A stretch of DNA of 64,000 bases from DATBRV01 sp036560145 (GCA_036560145.1 DATBRV010000062.1:1-64000), one strand, 5' to 3'; numbered from the stretch's first letter, positions 7,656 to 15,727 are shown. Program-made: numbers and translations. The notes: generated by a model from the sequence alone, not told the origin.

Positions 7656-9506
7656 TCAGTAAAGGGATGAGCCAAACCGATCGGCAAACTCCGACGCTCC
7701 AGGAATGCCAGGCGAGTTCTGGGTCCAGAGCTGGTCCGGGAGAGTCAGCGTGCTGAGTCCAGTCCCGGTGCCATAGACAACGTTCACGGCACCCGCAGCG
7801 CCAACCGTCCCGACGGATTCGAAGGGCACTCCAATCGCCAGGTCGGCGCGACGTCTACAGATAGGCAGCGTAGGCAGTCTCCCTGGAGCGGACTTGCACT
7901 CGTCGGGGTTGTTCTTGCCGAAGTTCCAGGCGGTCAGGCTGGATCCGAACCCATCGCTCGCCTCTGCGACATCATCCACATTGACTTCGTCCTGGCTCCA
8001 GATCTGTGGCGTTCGCCCCGTGATCGAAAGCCGCGCGGCTGACCCATAGATGACGTCGACTTCCCCCGCATTCACCACGTGCGTCAAGCGGCCTGTTACG
8101 AAAGACACCACGTCCTCGCGTGGTGCGCCGATGGCGAGGTCCGCGTTGCCATCCCCGTCGAAGTCACCGGCTGCCAGAGCGGCTCCGAAATTATCTCCCG
8201 CCTCACTCCTGTCGATGATGTCGTTGCCGAAGAGAATGTCCTGTGTCCAGACTTCCGCCTCTTCGCCGATTCCACTGGAGACGCGCGTGTCGCCATATCG
8301 GACCTCTACCGCCCCCGCGCCGAGGTTTCGAGAGGGAACGCCAATCGCGAGGTCCGAGATCTCGTCACCGTTGAAGTCACCCGAGGCCATCGTGCCGCCG
8401 TATTGCTCGTTGGCGCCTCTGGTATCCCCGAACCAGCGTGAGCTGCAGATTCCAGTGCAGCCTGCCGTTTTGTCGAAGAGAACGACGAAAGCTCCGATGC
8501 CAGAAAACTGGCCTGGCACACCAATCGCCAGATCCGAGAGGCCATCGCCGCTGAAATCACCGGCCGCGAGCGCCCGGCCAAAGTTGGCGTCCTCCTCGGG
8601 ATCAACGATGAAATCGACGCCGTTGTGGGCCTGCACGAAGAACTTATCGCCTGCCGTCTTGAGTCCGCCCGGATTCGAGCCGTGGAGCACCCAGACTCCC
8701 CCCGCATTCGGTTCGCGTCTGACGGGGAAGCCCGGCTCCGTAACTAGGATATCCGCGAGCGGTGCACCGGCGGCCAGATCCCCGATTCCATCCCCGTTGA
8801 AGTCACCCCAGGCCAAAGAAAACCCCAGCTGCTCACCGCCTTCGAGCTCGAGGCTCCCTGCAATATCCTCGCGGAGGATGAAGGCTTGGGCTGCGGGTCT
8901 GGAGGGATCGGTGGCGGTGAGACCGGCTGGCGATCCGTAGATGACGACGATGCGCCCCGAGTTCAGCCGTTCGACGCCGTCGATGACCAAGCCCTCGCCG
9001 GGGACCCCGATCGCGAGGTCGGAGAAGTTGTCGTCGTTGAAGTCCCCGGCCGCGAGAGCCGAGCCAAACAGGTCGCCGGTTTCGGATTCGCCCGGCACGC
9101 CCGAAGCGTTCTGCGACCAGAACTGGCTCGGCGGGACGCTGGCATCCGTGGCGGTGAGTCCGTTCGTCGAGCCATAGATGACGATCACCGCGCCAGCGTC
9201 CGGCACGCCTGAGGGGGTCTCCTCATTGGGCACACCCACGGCGAGGTCGGCGAACCCGTCGTTGTTGAAGTCTCCCTTCGCGACCCCACTGCTGCTGCCG
9301 CCACGCAGGCACTTACGGTCTCGCTTGCCCTTCTGGTGACCACGACCAGCCGTGTCGCTGCAAAGACGCTCGTCCTGCTCGGATCGCCTTCTGTGATCCT
9401 CCGCTGCCTTCGCGCCGAACCCGCCGCCGAACGGGTTGGGGAGCGACGCACCGATGACGATCCAAGAGGCGACGAGAGCAAAGCGTGAGGCTCGACCAGG
9501 GCGCAT
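7656..9506 (-). CDS. secreted FG-GAP repeat protein (integrin-alpha-like propeller)
   Basis: The 616-residue protein has an N-terminal hydrophobic export signal and a basic, low-complexity linker. About seven repeats follow of the form GDFNxDGxxDLAxGxP ... VxYGSxxGL, the calcium-binding FG-GAP blades of beta-propellers. DxNxDGxxD loops are clear in most blades. It is probably an extracellular or surface binding protein. No anchor or catalytic domain is visible. Base composition is visibly less G+C-rich than the genes to its left. It ends only 8 nt from the tRNA-Arg, inside the interval bounded by the first duplicated tRNA fragment, which suggests acquisition. Confidence 0.82.
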   Translation of the reverse strand: MRPGRASRFALVASWIVIGASLPNPFGGGFGAKAAEDHRRRSEQDERLCSDTAGRGHQKGKRDRKCLRGGSSSGVAKGDFNNDGFADLAVGVPNEETPSGVPDAGAVIVIYGSTNGLTATDASVPPSQFWSQNASGVPGESETGDLFGSALAAGDFNDDNFSDLAIGVPGEGLVIDGVERLNSGRIVVIYGSPAGLTATDPSRPAAQAFILREDIAGSLELEGGEQLGFSLAWGDFNGDGIGDLAAGAPLADILVTEPGFPVRREPNAGGVWVLHGSNPGGLKTAGDKFFVQAHNGVDFIVDPEEDANFGRALAAGDFSGDGLSDLAIGVPGQFSGIGAFVVLFDKTAGCTGICSSRWFGDTRGANEQYGGTMASGDFNGDEISDLAIGVPSRNLGAGAVEVRYGDTRVSSGIGEEAEVWTQDILFGNDIIDRSEAGDNFGAALAAGDFDGDGNADLAIGAPREDVVSFVTGRLTHVVNAGEVDVIYGSAARLSITGRTPQIWSQDEVNVDDVAEASDGFGSSLTAWNFGKNNPDECKSAPGRLPTLPICRRRADLAIGVPFESVGTVGAAGAVNVVYGTGTGLSTLTLPDQLWTQNSPGIPGASEFADRFGSSLY

Positions 9507-9659
9507 CGGGAGACTCCTCTTCGAACGTCGGGAGCAGAGATTGAACCGAACCCTCTATCTCGCCGGTCTACATACCGCGCGGGCTAGTGGGTGAGTGTCA
9601 CGCGATCATGTGACGTACCCGAGGGGCCCTCGCGGAGCGGCACGTGGTAGGCTCTTCCC

Positions 9660-9770
9660 GTGGCGGACCGGCTGCGGATCCTGATCGTCGAAGACGATGA
9701 GCCGACGCGCGAGCGCCTGGTGCGCGGGCTCTCGGCGCACGCGGGCGAGCTGGAGGTCTCCGCCGCCGTG
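9660..9770 (+). pseudogene. truncated response regulator receiver domain
   Basis: A GTG start opens a frame reading ADRLRILIVEDDEPTRERL and continuing for about 37 residues. This is the first beta strand, the acidic pair and helix 1 of a CheY-like receiver. After about 9770 the frame runs on into unrelated repeat sequence and then into a tRNA-Arg fragment. The phosphoacceptor aspartate and everything after it are missing. This is the 5' stump of a regulator gene cut by an insertion or rearrangement. No matching 3' remainder is visible in the window. Confidence 0.65.
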
Positions 9771-9847
9771 AGCCGATGGGGCATGACGCAGATCCGGATC
9801 ACCGGAGGGCGCCAGAATCCTCAGGCCGCGACGCTGCGCCGGTATTC

Positions 9848-9890
9848 CTGGGGTGGTCTGGTCCTCAAGGAAGCCGCAGAAGAAGCCACA
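9848..9890 (+). repeat. inverted copy of a GAAGCC-rich dispersed module
   Basis: The segment GGTCCTCAAGGAAGCC followed by AGAAGAAGCCACA matches the module found on the opposite strand at about 13062-13090 and 14805-14840. There the module lies next to the GACACGCTTTGCC core. Here it is inverted relative to the adjacent tRNA fragment and the core is absent, which points to rearrangement. The surrounding stretch 9771-10085 holds no recognisable gene apart from this and the tRNA fragment. Confidence 0.5.
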
Positions 9891-9955
9891 ACCGAACTGA
9901 CCACGCAGGGTGGGATCTATACGCACCAGGGGCGTTGCCACGGCCTCCGGAGCAG

Positions 9956-10001
9956 TTTCCTAAACCGTGCGTCGCAGGTTCGAGTCCTGCCGGGGGCGCC
10001 A
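9956..10001 (+). repeat. tRNA-Arg 3' half, direct repeat (att-like site)
   Basis: These 46 nt are identical to 7603-7648 of the tRNA-Arg(CCT) gene, from the anticodon stem through CCA, in the same orientation. The 5' half of the tRNA is absent. Anticodon-loop-to-3'-end duplications are the usual footprint of tyrosine-integrase elements using a tRNA as attB. No integrase gene is visible between the copies. Confidence 0.85.
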
Positions 10002-10085
10002 GATCTGCCTTCCGCTGGAGAACAACTGCATCGACGCGCCGGCGGATACGGGCGATCTCGGGAGTCGCCCAGGCCATCCCGCTGC

Positions 10086-10553
10086 TCAGTCGGCTCTGCC
10101 TACGCCTTGCCACCTCGCGTGGCGTCGTACTGCACGGGCGATCAGGGGGATCCCGACTAGCGAAGGCAGGAACCAGAAGGCGACCGGCGGCAACTGGTTC
10201 CAGAGCGGCAACTTTGGCCCGTTGTCCACATAGAACGCGGTCAGCATGGCGATGTACGACGCGCCCATGCACACCAGATGCGCCGTCGGGCGGGGCCGGT
10301 GGCCGGCTGCGTACCCCGCGCTGGCGAGACCCCCGGCTACGAGCGCAAGCGCGAGTAGGTGGGGGAACCGTGGCCAGCGCGTGACGACGAGCCCCAGCCC
10401 GGAGAGCCAGACGACACCGAGTGCCGCGAGGTAGGTCAGCCCGCGACGTCGATGGGTCGCGCTGCCCTTCTCGGCCAGCATTGCACCGGCGCCGCTGACG
10501 ACTGCGATCACGCCCGCCGGAATGTGCACCGCGACCAACAGCGAATCGGACAC
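10086..10553 (-). CDS. DUF2306-like four-helix membrane protein
   Basis: The 155-residue protein has four hydrophobic segments. The first reads HIPAGVIAVVSGAGAML and is followed by a cytoplasmic HRRRGLTYL loop, a pattern shared with DUF2306-type membrane proteins. Function is unknown. It is the last gene of the ArsR-controlled operon that starts at 12907, and its start abuts the stop of the rhodanese gene at 10554 without overlap. Confidence 0.65.
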   Translation of the reverse strand: MSDSLLVAVHIPAGVIAVVSGAGAMLAEKGSATHRRRGLTYLAALGVVWLSGLGLVVTRWPRFPHLLALALVAGGLASAGYAAGHRPRPTAHLVCMGASYIAMLTAFYVDNGPKLPLWNQLPPVAFWFLPSLVGIPLIARAVRRHARWQGVGRAD

Positions 10554-10928
10554 CTACTCTCCGCCCGCATGGGGCTGCTCGCTCGCGGGACCCGGGACCG
10601 TCACGATCGCGAGACCCGCTTCCATCCAGTCCTTCTTTCCGCCGACATACCGTCTGACGTTCCGGTAGCCGAGGCCGCGCAAGGTTTGGGCGGCGATCGC
10701 GGACGCGGTACAGGCCTCGCTCCAGCAATACACGACGATTTCGCTGCCGCGCCCGGGTGCGATCTCCTGCATGCGTCTCGCGAGATCGGCCTCGGGAATC
10801 TTCTGCGCGCCGGGCAGGTGCTCGCGCTCGTACCAGCCGGGTGCCTGGGCGTCGAGCAGGAGGACGCCACCGCGCTCGAGCTTTCGACGGAGCTCTTCCC
10901 GAGAGATGGTGTCGGCAGCAACACTCAT
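10554..10928 (-). CDS. rhodanese-like sulfurtransferase
   Basis: The 124-residue protein is a single rhodanese domain with the ITREEL-like opening, LLLDAQAPGWYEREHLPGA and the active loop VYCWSEACTAS containing the persulfide cysteine. A late loop YVGGKKDWMEAG follows. The ATG at 10928 forms an ATGA overlap with the stop of the hydrolase gene, which decides this start over one 33 nt upstream. It is cytoplasmic. In this operon it could handle a sulfur intermediate or act in redox stress. The acceptor is unknown. Confidence 0.85.
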   Translation of the reverse strand: MSVAADTISREELRRKLERGGVLLLDAQAPGWYEREHLPGAQKIPEADLARRMQEIAPGRGSEIVVYCWSEACTASAIAAQTLRGLGYRNVRRYVGGKKDWMEAGLAIVTVPGPASEQPHAGGE

Positions 10929-11989
10929 CGCTGCCTTACCTTCGCCCCTGCGACGACCCACGCAGCACGGCGCTCTGCGAGCTCGGCGTCCGTGGCCCCC
11001 AGGAACCGGAGCAGCGCGGCGTTGTAGGCCTCCGGCTCCTCCTGGAACGGCATGTGCGCGGAATGCTCCAGGTACTCGACCCCGACGACTCCCGGGATGT
11101 CGCTCGCCAGACGCTCGGCGATCTCGGGCCCGAAGTTGCTGTCCACCTTGCCCCAGAGAATCAGGGTGGGTCGGTCGAAGCTACGCAGGCCGTCCACCGC
11201 GTCGAGCGTCACGCGGTTGTGCTCGGGATCGAGCTGCCAACGGAAGAAGCGGCGCAGCCGCTCCCAGCGTGCCGGCGAGGACGTATGCGCTCGGGTGTAG
11301 GCCAGGACGACCTCGTCCGTGAAGACCTCTTCGCGATGCACGGCGATGCTGAATACCTCCCGCCGGATCCACGCGCTGTGACCCAAGAGAAAGCGAAAGA
11401 TCGGGCTCGTGAGCGGGTGCACCACCAGCTTCAGGTACTTGATCTCTGGCTTGCTGGGCCAGAGGTCGTAGGCCTCGGCGTTGGTGATGACCGCCCGCCG
11501 AATCCGATCCGGTGAGTCCTTCATGAGGAGCTGGACTGTCGCAGCACCGTGGTCGGCCCCGACGAAGTCCGCCGCGGGAATCCTGAGCTGATCCATCAGC
11601 CCCTTCACCATCACGACGTCGTGCGGCAGACGGTAGTCGTCCGTCAGCCGCACCTGCGTGTCGCCGAGGCCGAGCAGGTCGGGGGCGATGACCCGGTACT
11701 GGCGGGAGAGGACGGGGATCACGTCCCGCCACTGGTAGGCGTGAAACGGGCAGCCATGGAGCAGGAAGACCGGCGGGCCACTTCCTTCGTCGATGTAGGC
11801 GACGTTCCAGGGGCCCACCGGGACGTAGCGCTTGCGCTTCGAGAACTCCTCCATCGACTTCTCGTTCGGCTGCGAGACGAACGGCCCGTCGGAAGCCATC
11901 GCCGGCGTGCCGTCATCGGAAGTGGCCCAACCCAGCGCGACCAAGGCGAGCAAGACGACGAGGCCGAGGGCTAGGACGAGTTTCTTCAC
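10925..11989 (-). CDS. exported alpha/beta hydrolase, haloalkane dehalogenase/epoxide hydrolase type
   Basis: The 354-residue protein starts with a hydrophobic signal or anchor (VKKLVLALGLVVLLALVALG). It then shows an alpha/beta hydrolase fold: oxyanion motif HGCPFHAYQWRD, nucleophile elbow VGADHGAAT with aspartate (about residue 146) in place of serine, and late histidine HMPFQEEPE. An Asp nucleophile places it with haloalkane dehalogenases and epoxide hydrolases. The GTG start at 11989 overlaps the preceding stop (GTGA) and has AAGGAG 7 nt upstream. The substrate is not known. Confidence 0.78.
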   Translation of the reverse strand: MKKLVLALGLVVLLALVALGWATSDDGTPAMASDGPFVSQPNEKSMEEFSKRKRYVPVGPWNVAYIDEGSGPPVFLLHGCPFHAYQWRDVIPVLSRQYRVIAPDLLGLGDTQVRLTDDYRLPHDVVMVKGLMDQLRIPAADFVGADHGAATVQLLMKDSPDRIRRAVITNAEAYDLWPSKPEIKYLKLVVHPLTSPIFRFLLGHSAWIRREVFSIAVHREEVFTDEVVLAYTRAHTSSPARWERLRRFFRWQLDPEHNRVTLDAVDGLRSFDRPTLILWGKVDSNFGPEIAERLASDIPGVVGVEYLEHSAHMPFQEEPEAYNAALLRFLGATDAELAERRAAWVVAGAKVRQR

Positions 11990-12528
11990 GATCGTGCTCC
12001 TTCTTCGATGAGCGAGGCCGGGCGAAGCCAGAGATAGAGATGCAAGCCGGCGATGAGCACAGCGCCGGGCAGGAGCATCCCTACCACCTGTTCGGCGAAG
12101 GGTCCGTGGCTCGGCCCGAGGGTCGGCGCCGCAGCGAGGCTCCAAGCGCTCACCGGTCTCGAGCCGAGCATGAGCGCGAGTGACGCCGAGCCGATCGTGA
12201 TCAGGACGCCGTGCAGCACGGACTCGAAAGAGGAGAGACCGCCCAGCCCAGCGCGAGACGCCGGCTCGACCCACATGTCGGCTGCCTGGATAGCGACATC
12301 GGCTGCGACGAGGACCGCGCCCAGCAAGAGCGGCCAGCCCGAAGAGCTTCCTCCATAGAGGAGCACGAGGATCACCGGGAAGAGCAGGGCTCGGGCTGTG
12401 TGCAGGGCGTGCTCGCGGCGCGACTCGGCGCGTGCATGCAGCCGGTACCGCCAGAGATGGAGGTAGAGGCCATCGAGCGGGGCCAGCGCGGCGAAGGTCA
12501 GCAGAAGGACGAAGCTCGCGCTCACCAC
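11986..12528 (-). CDS. four-helix membrane protein of unknown function
   Basis: The protein has about 180 residues and four hydrophobic helices. A conserved-looking patch LDGLYLHLWRYRLHARAESRREHALHTARA after the first helix contains several His and Arg residues facing one side. The start is uncertain. In-frame codons reach back to 12636 inside arsR, but hydrophobic sequence begins right after the paired GTG codons at 12528/12525. No strong ribosome site is seen. It is the second gene of the ArsR operon and is coupled to the hydrolase by a GTGA overlap. Confidence 0.6.
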   Translation of the reverse strand: MVSASFVLLLTFAALAPLDGLYLHLWRYRLHARAESRREHALHTARALLFPVILVLLYGGSSSGWPLLLGAVLVAADVAIQAADMWVEPASRAGLGGLSSFESVLHGVLITIGSASLALMLGSRPVSAWSLAAAPTLGPSHGPFAEQVVGMLLPGAVLIAGLHLYLWLRPASLIEEGARS

Positions 12529-12550
12529 GGCCAGGGGTCCGGCACCAAGA

Positions 12551-12907
12551 TCAGCGCCCTCCCGGCGGGCAGCAAAGCGGCACGATGCGGCGGAAGCGAG
12601 CGAGAATCTCCTCCAGCCGAACGACCACCGCCGCACCGTCGACTTCGAAGAACACCTGGCGACCGACCTTCTCGCGGCGGACCACTCCGGCGGCGTGAAG
12701 GGACGAGAGGTGGCGCGAAACGACCGATCGGTCCTGCGGAAAGGCAGCCGCGATCGTCGCGATGTCTGAGCGTCCGTGCACGGTCAGGAACTCGACGAGT
12801 GCGACCCGAACCGGCTCGCAGAGCGCCGTAAAGAGCTTTCCGTCGAGGATCTCCCGCAGCTCCTTGGCCGCGAGCTTTCGGCTTAGGCGAGTCGGTGCGG
12901 CAGTCAC
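12551..12907 (-). CDS. ArsR/SmtB-family transcriptional regulator
   Basis: The 118-residue winged-helix repressor carries the helix-turn-helix region IATIAAAFPQDRSVVSRHLSSLHAAGVV and wing RREKVGRQVFFEV. Classical CVC metal ligands are absent. A CC pair (IVPLCCPPGGR) lies at the extreme C terminus and could sense metal or redox state. The GTG at 12907 follows AAGGGAG. It heads an operon with genes 11986-12528 through 10086-10553, and a palindrome overlapping its own promoter (12927-12961) indicates autoregulation. Confidence 0.85.
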   Translation of the reverse strand: MTAAPTRLSRKLAAKELREILDGKLFTALCEPVRVALVEFLTVHGRSDIATIAAAFPQDRSVVSRHLSSLHAAGVVRREKVGRQVFFEVDGAAVVVRLEEILARFRRIVPLCCPPGGR

Positions 12908-12926
12908 GATCGGCTCCCTTTTCGTT

Positions 12927-12961
12927 ATATGAGCATACGTGCGCCCGTATGCATATGTCAA
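12927..12961 (-). promoter_or_regulatory. ArsR-type operator overlapping a sigma70-like promoter
   Basis: On the minus strand a consensus -35 TTGACA (12961-12956) and -10 TATGCT (12937-12932) are 18 nt apart. A perfect inverted repeat GCATACG-TGCGCC-CGTATGC (12933-12952), extended by ATAT/TAT on the outside, covers the spacer and the -10. Predicted transcription begins around 12925, about 18 nt before the GTG of the regulator gene. Confidence 0.7.
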
Positions 12962-13063
12962 GGTCAGGTCCAGCGCGGGGCGAGGCTCGGCCGCGCTTGC
13001 GGGAGGTGGCTCGTGCGAGGCGATCTGGAAATCAATCCATCTGCCAGATCGCCTTCCTGTGGC

Positions 13064-13216
13064 TTCTTCCGTTGCTTCTTCGAGGACCACCACAGACACG
13101 CTTTGCCAGGCTTTGCCACGTTCCTTGATCTCTGGGGCCACCAGAAGCGCCCCCGCTGCTCCCCGAGCAGTTTCCTGAACCGTGCGTCGCAGGTTCGAGT
13201 CCTGCCGGGGGCGCCA
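13064..13216 (+). repeat. ~150-bp dispersed repeat joined to tRNA-Arg 3' half
   Basis: The unit contains, in order, a CTTCTTCC-type module (13064-13090), the core GACACGCTTTGCCAGG...TTTGCCACG (13095-13120), a spacer, and then 46 nt of tRNA-Arg 3' half (13171-13216). That fragment has one A-to-G change relative to 7603-7648. The whole unit can be aligned base for base with 14800-14941. No coding function is evident; frames through it are translations of the tRNA fragment. Confidence 0.75.
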
Positions 13217-13235
13217 GGGGACTCGATTCAGGATC

Positions 13236-14786
13236 CTAGAGCTGATCCTCGATCGGCAGCAGCCGGACGACACCTACCACGAACCGCTGCCATACGGTGG
13301 TCCCCGGATCCCTGTGATACTCGACCGCCTTCCCGTCCGTCTCCGTCGCCCACACCAGGTCGCCGTCCGCGTCCAGCGTCACACGATAGGCGCTGCCCGA
13401 GGTGACCCCTTCATCCATCAATTCTCCCACTTGTCCCGCAAGCTCTGGACTGTCGATCAGCACCCCGATCTCCGTGTTGATCGTCGTCGAGCGCGGGTCG
13501 AGATTGAAGCTGCCGATGAACACGGCCTGGCGGTCGAACACCAACGACTTGGTGTGCAGCGATGCCCCCGCGCTGCCCGCCAGGATCGACCACTGCCGCT
13601 TCATGTTGGAATCTGGACGCAACTCGTACAGCTCCATGCCCGCGCGCAGCAGCGCCTTGCGCGTATTGGCATAGCCCGCATGCGCCGGGAGCACGTCATT
13701 GGAGATCGCCGAATTGGTCAGCGCTCGCACCGTGGCCCCGCGCGCCGTCAGGCCTTGCACCCGCTCGATTGCCGTCTCCCCCAGCACGAAATAGGGCGAC
13801 TCGATCAACAACTCGTGCTGCACGGCATCTACCCGTTCGGCCAGGGCCGCACGGATCACTCCATGGTCGGCGGTGCTCACCCGGGACGGGTTCTCGACGA
13901 GTACGCGTCCCGGCGCCCAGACGAGGCGATCGCGAAGCGCGACCAGCCGCGCCTGGAGGTCCGTGACCTTTTCGTAGATGGGATACGGGTAGCTCGTGGC
14001 GGCGACCTGGGCCTCGAGCCGCTGCATGGCGTCCCGCAGCTCCGGTTCGCTCGGTTGCGACGCTACCACCGCGCCCGCTGGAACGGCCCATTCGCTGTTC
14101 CAGAACAGATCAAAGCTCGCCGACAACTCGTTCGCGATCGGCCCGACCGTCAGCACATCGAGATCGCGATAATTATGATCCGCCCGCACGCCGAAGTAGA
14201 CATCGCCGATGTTGCGGCCCCCGACGATGCCCACCGCATTGTCCATGACGAAGAGTTTGTTGTGCATCCGGTGGTTGACCCGGCTGAAATCGCCCGCGAA
14301 GCTCGCCCAGCGCCATCCCCGGTTCGTCACTGGATTGAAGAAGCGGATCTCGATGTTGGGATGGGCATCGAGCACCGCCATCGCGAAGTCGGTCTCTTGC
14401 GTCCGGTAATTGTCGTCGATCAATACCCGCACGCGCACGCCGCGATCGGCGGCGCGCATCAGGTGCCCGGCCAGGATCTTGCCGGTGGTGTCGCCATCCC
14501 AGATGTAGTACTGCGCATCGAGGCTCTTCTCGGCTAGATCGGCCATCGCCAACCGCGCCATGAAGGCGCGGTCGCCCTCGCGTATCAGGTCGAATCCGGA
14601 CAATCCGGGGTGCCGGTCGACGGCTTCCTGAAAGAGCGCGCCGACGCTGGTGGCCTGCGGCTCGGCGAAGGTGGTGGAGGGCGTGCGCTCGAAGTTCCAG
14701 TTGACGGTGGGGCTGCACGCGTTCAGCAGGAAAGCCGTTCCGAGCGCCAGGATCTTGCTTTGGCAGCAAGGGATACTGTTGCTCAT
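13236..14786 (-). CDS. phospholipase D family lipoprotein, cardiolipin synthase-like
   Basis: The 516-residue protein has a lipoprotein signal with lipobox LLNAC (Cys about 24). It has two HKD motifs, HNKLFVMD (about residue 173) with GGRNIGDVYFG after it, and HTKSLVFD (about residue 409) with IGSFNLDPRS. This architecture matches ClsC-type cardiolipin synthases and related phosphatidyltransferases. The lipid anchor would place catalysis at a membrane surface outside the cytoplasm. The ATG at 14786 is preceded by GGGGGAAGAG, which itself belongs to the dispersed repeat at 14800-14941, so the repeat supplies the leader. Confidence 0.85.
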   Translation of the reverse strand: MSNSIPCCQSKILALGTAFLLNACSPTVNWNFERTPSTTFAEPQATSVGALFQEAVDRHPGLSGFDLIREGDRAFMARLAMADLAEKSLDAQYYIWDGDTTGKILAGHLMRAADRGVRVRVLIDDNYRTQETDFAMAVLDAHPNIEIRFFNPVTNRGWRWASFAGDFSRVNHRMHNKLFVMDNAVGIVGGRNIGDVYFGVRADHNYRDLDVLTVGPIANELSASFDLFWNSEWAVPAGAVVASQPSEPELRDAMQRLEAQVAATSYPYPIYEKVTDLQARLVALRDRLVWAPGRVLVENPSRVSTADHGVIRAALAERVDAVQHELLIESPYFVLGETAIERVQGLTARGATVRALTNSAISNDVLPAHAGYANTRKALLRAGMELYELRPDSNMKRQWSILAGSAGASLHTKSLVFDRQAVFIGSFNLDPRSTTINTEIGVLIDSPELAGQVGELMDEGVTSGSAYRVTLDADGDLVWATETDGKAVEYHRDPGTTVWQRFVVGVVRLLPIEDQL

Positions 14787-14799
14787 TGTACTCTTCCCC

Positions 14800-14941
14800 C
14801 GCCGTGGCTTCCGCTGTGGCTTCCCGGTTGGACCACCCACGACACGCTTTGCCGGACTCTGCCACATTCGGCGAGCTCTCGGGCCACGTAGAGCATTCGC
14901 GCGGCCCCCCGACCAGCTTCCTGAAGCGTACGTCGAGGGGC
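14800..14941 (+). repeat. second, degenerate copy of the ~150-bp tRNA-linked repeat
   Basis: It aligns along its length with 13064-13216. It has the module with two GAAGCCAC units on the minus strand, the core GACACGCTTTGCCGGACTCTGCCACA (14841-14866), a spacer, and a decayed tRNA-Arg piece CTTCCTGAAGCGTACGTCG (14917-14935). Divergence is much higher than in the tRNA copies at 9956 and 13171, so it is the older copy. Confidence 0.65.
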
Positions 14942-14968
14942 AAAGCCGCCCTCGTTGGTGTGAGATTC

Positions 14969-15700
14969 TCAGGATGCCGTGGAGATAAAAGCCGCCAGAG
15001 CGAATCCCATCACATTGACGAGGCCAGCCAGTTTTCCTCCATGTTCGAAGGCCTCGGGGATCATCGTGTCGGCGAGCATCACGAGGATGGCGCCCCCGGC
15101 AAACATGTTGATGAACGCCTGTGTGGCTGTGGAAGCATTCTCGAGCAGAACGAAGCCCGCCAGTGATGAAACACCGCAGGCCACGGCGATGAGCAGCCAC
15201 AAGCGCATGATGCGAAAACGGCTCCAGCCGCCGGCGCCCAGACCTGTGGTTGCCGCGATGGCTTCAGGCACATTTGAAATGAATACGGCCATCAGCATGG
15301 CCAGGCTAACGGTGTGTCCGCCCAGCAGACTGAGTCCGATGACGATGGACTCCGGGACGCCGTCGAGCACGATCCCCAGTGTGATCGGTAAACCCAGTTC
15401 ATTGTCATGCGCTGCCCCGATGGCTTTTCGATCCTCCCCGCCCATGCGACCGATCAGCCAATCTCCGGCAGAGAAAACGATCGCCCCGGCGAACAATCCC
15501 AGGGTCGCCATGCCACTTCCATGGGACAGTTCGACGGCCTCGTGGGCCAGCTCGAAAGCCACTGCGGATATCAACACTCCGGAACCGAAAGCCATGATCA
15601 AGCCCAGCAGCCTGCTGCTGATCCTGAACCAGAACGCAATCAATCCGCCTAGCAACAATGAAGAGGCTGCGAAGATTCCCCACAGGAATGCACTGGTCAT
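14969..15700 (-). CDS. ZIP family metal transporter
   Basis: The 243-residue protein has seven to eight hydrophobic helices and the ZIP hallmark helices. TM4 reads LGIVLDGVPESIVIG (an HxxPEG variant with Asp for His) and TM5 reads FISNVPEAIAATTG. A charged loop (GRMGGEDRKAIGAAHDNE) precedes TM4. It would import zinc or another divalent cation across the inner membrane. Codon usage is less G+C-biased than in most neighbours, and it sits just beyond the last tRNA-derived repeat, hinting at acquisition. The K+ channel gene ends 27 nt upstream in the same direction. Confidence 0.88.
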   Translation of the reverse strand: MTSAFLWGIFAASSLLLGGLIAFWFRISSRLLGLIMAFGSGVLISAVAFELAHEAVELSHGSGMATLGLFAGAIVFSAGDWLIGRMGGEDRKAIGAAHDNELGLPITLGIVLDGVPESIVIGLSLLGGHTVSLAMLMAVFISNVPEAIAATTGLGAGGWSRFRIMRLWLLIAVACGVSSLAGFVLLENASTATQAFINMFAGGAILVMLADTMIPEAFEHGGKLAGLVNVMGFALAAFISTAS

Positions 15701-15727
15701 GTTTCCGTCACCTGCCAGTTCGTCAGC

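Noticed and set aside
9596..9616. GTCAC-N8-GTGAC inverted repeat as a CRP-like site
   Set aside because: The half-site order is reversed from TGTGA-N6-TCACA, and the downstream gene is a truncated stump.
9865..13273. Protein-like frames reading APPAGLEPATHGL and RQDSNLRR on the minus strand
   Set aside because: These are translations of the duplicated tRNA-Arg 3' half, a well-known artefact, not genes.
13236..14786. The cardiolipin synthase-like gene as cargo with its own integrase
   Set aside because: No recombinase is visible in 13-15 kb. Only the repeat and a decayed tRNA piece flank it.
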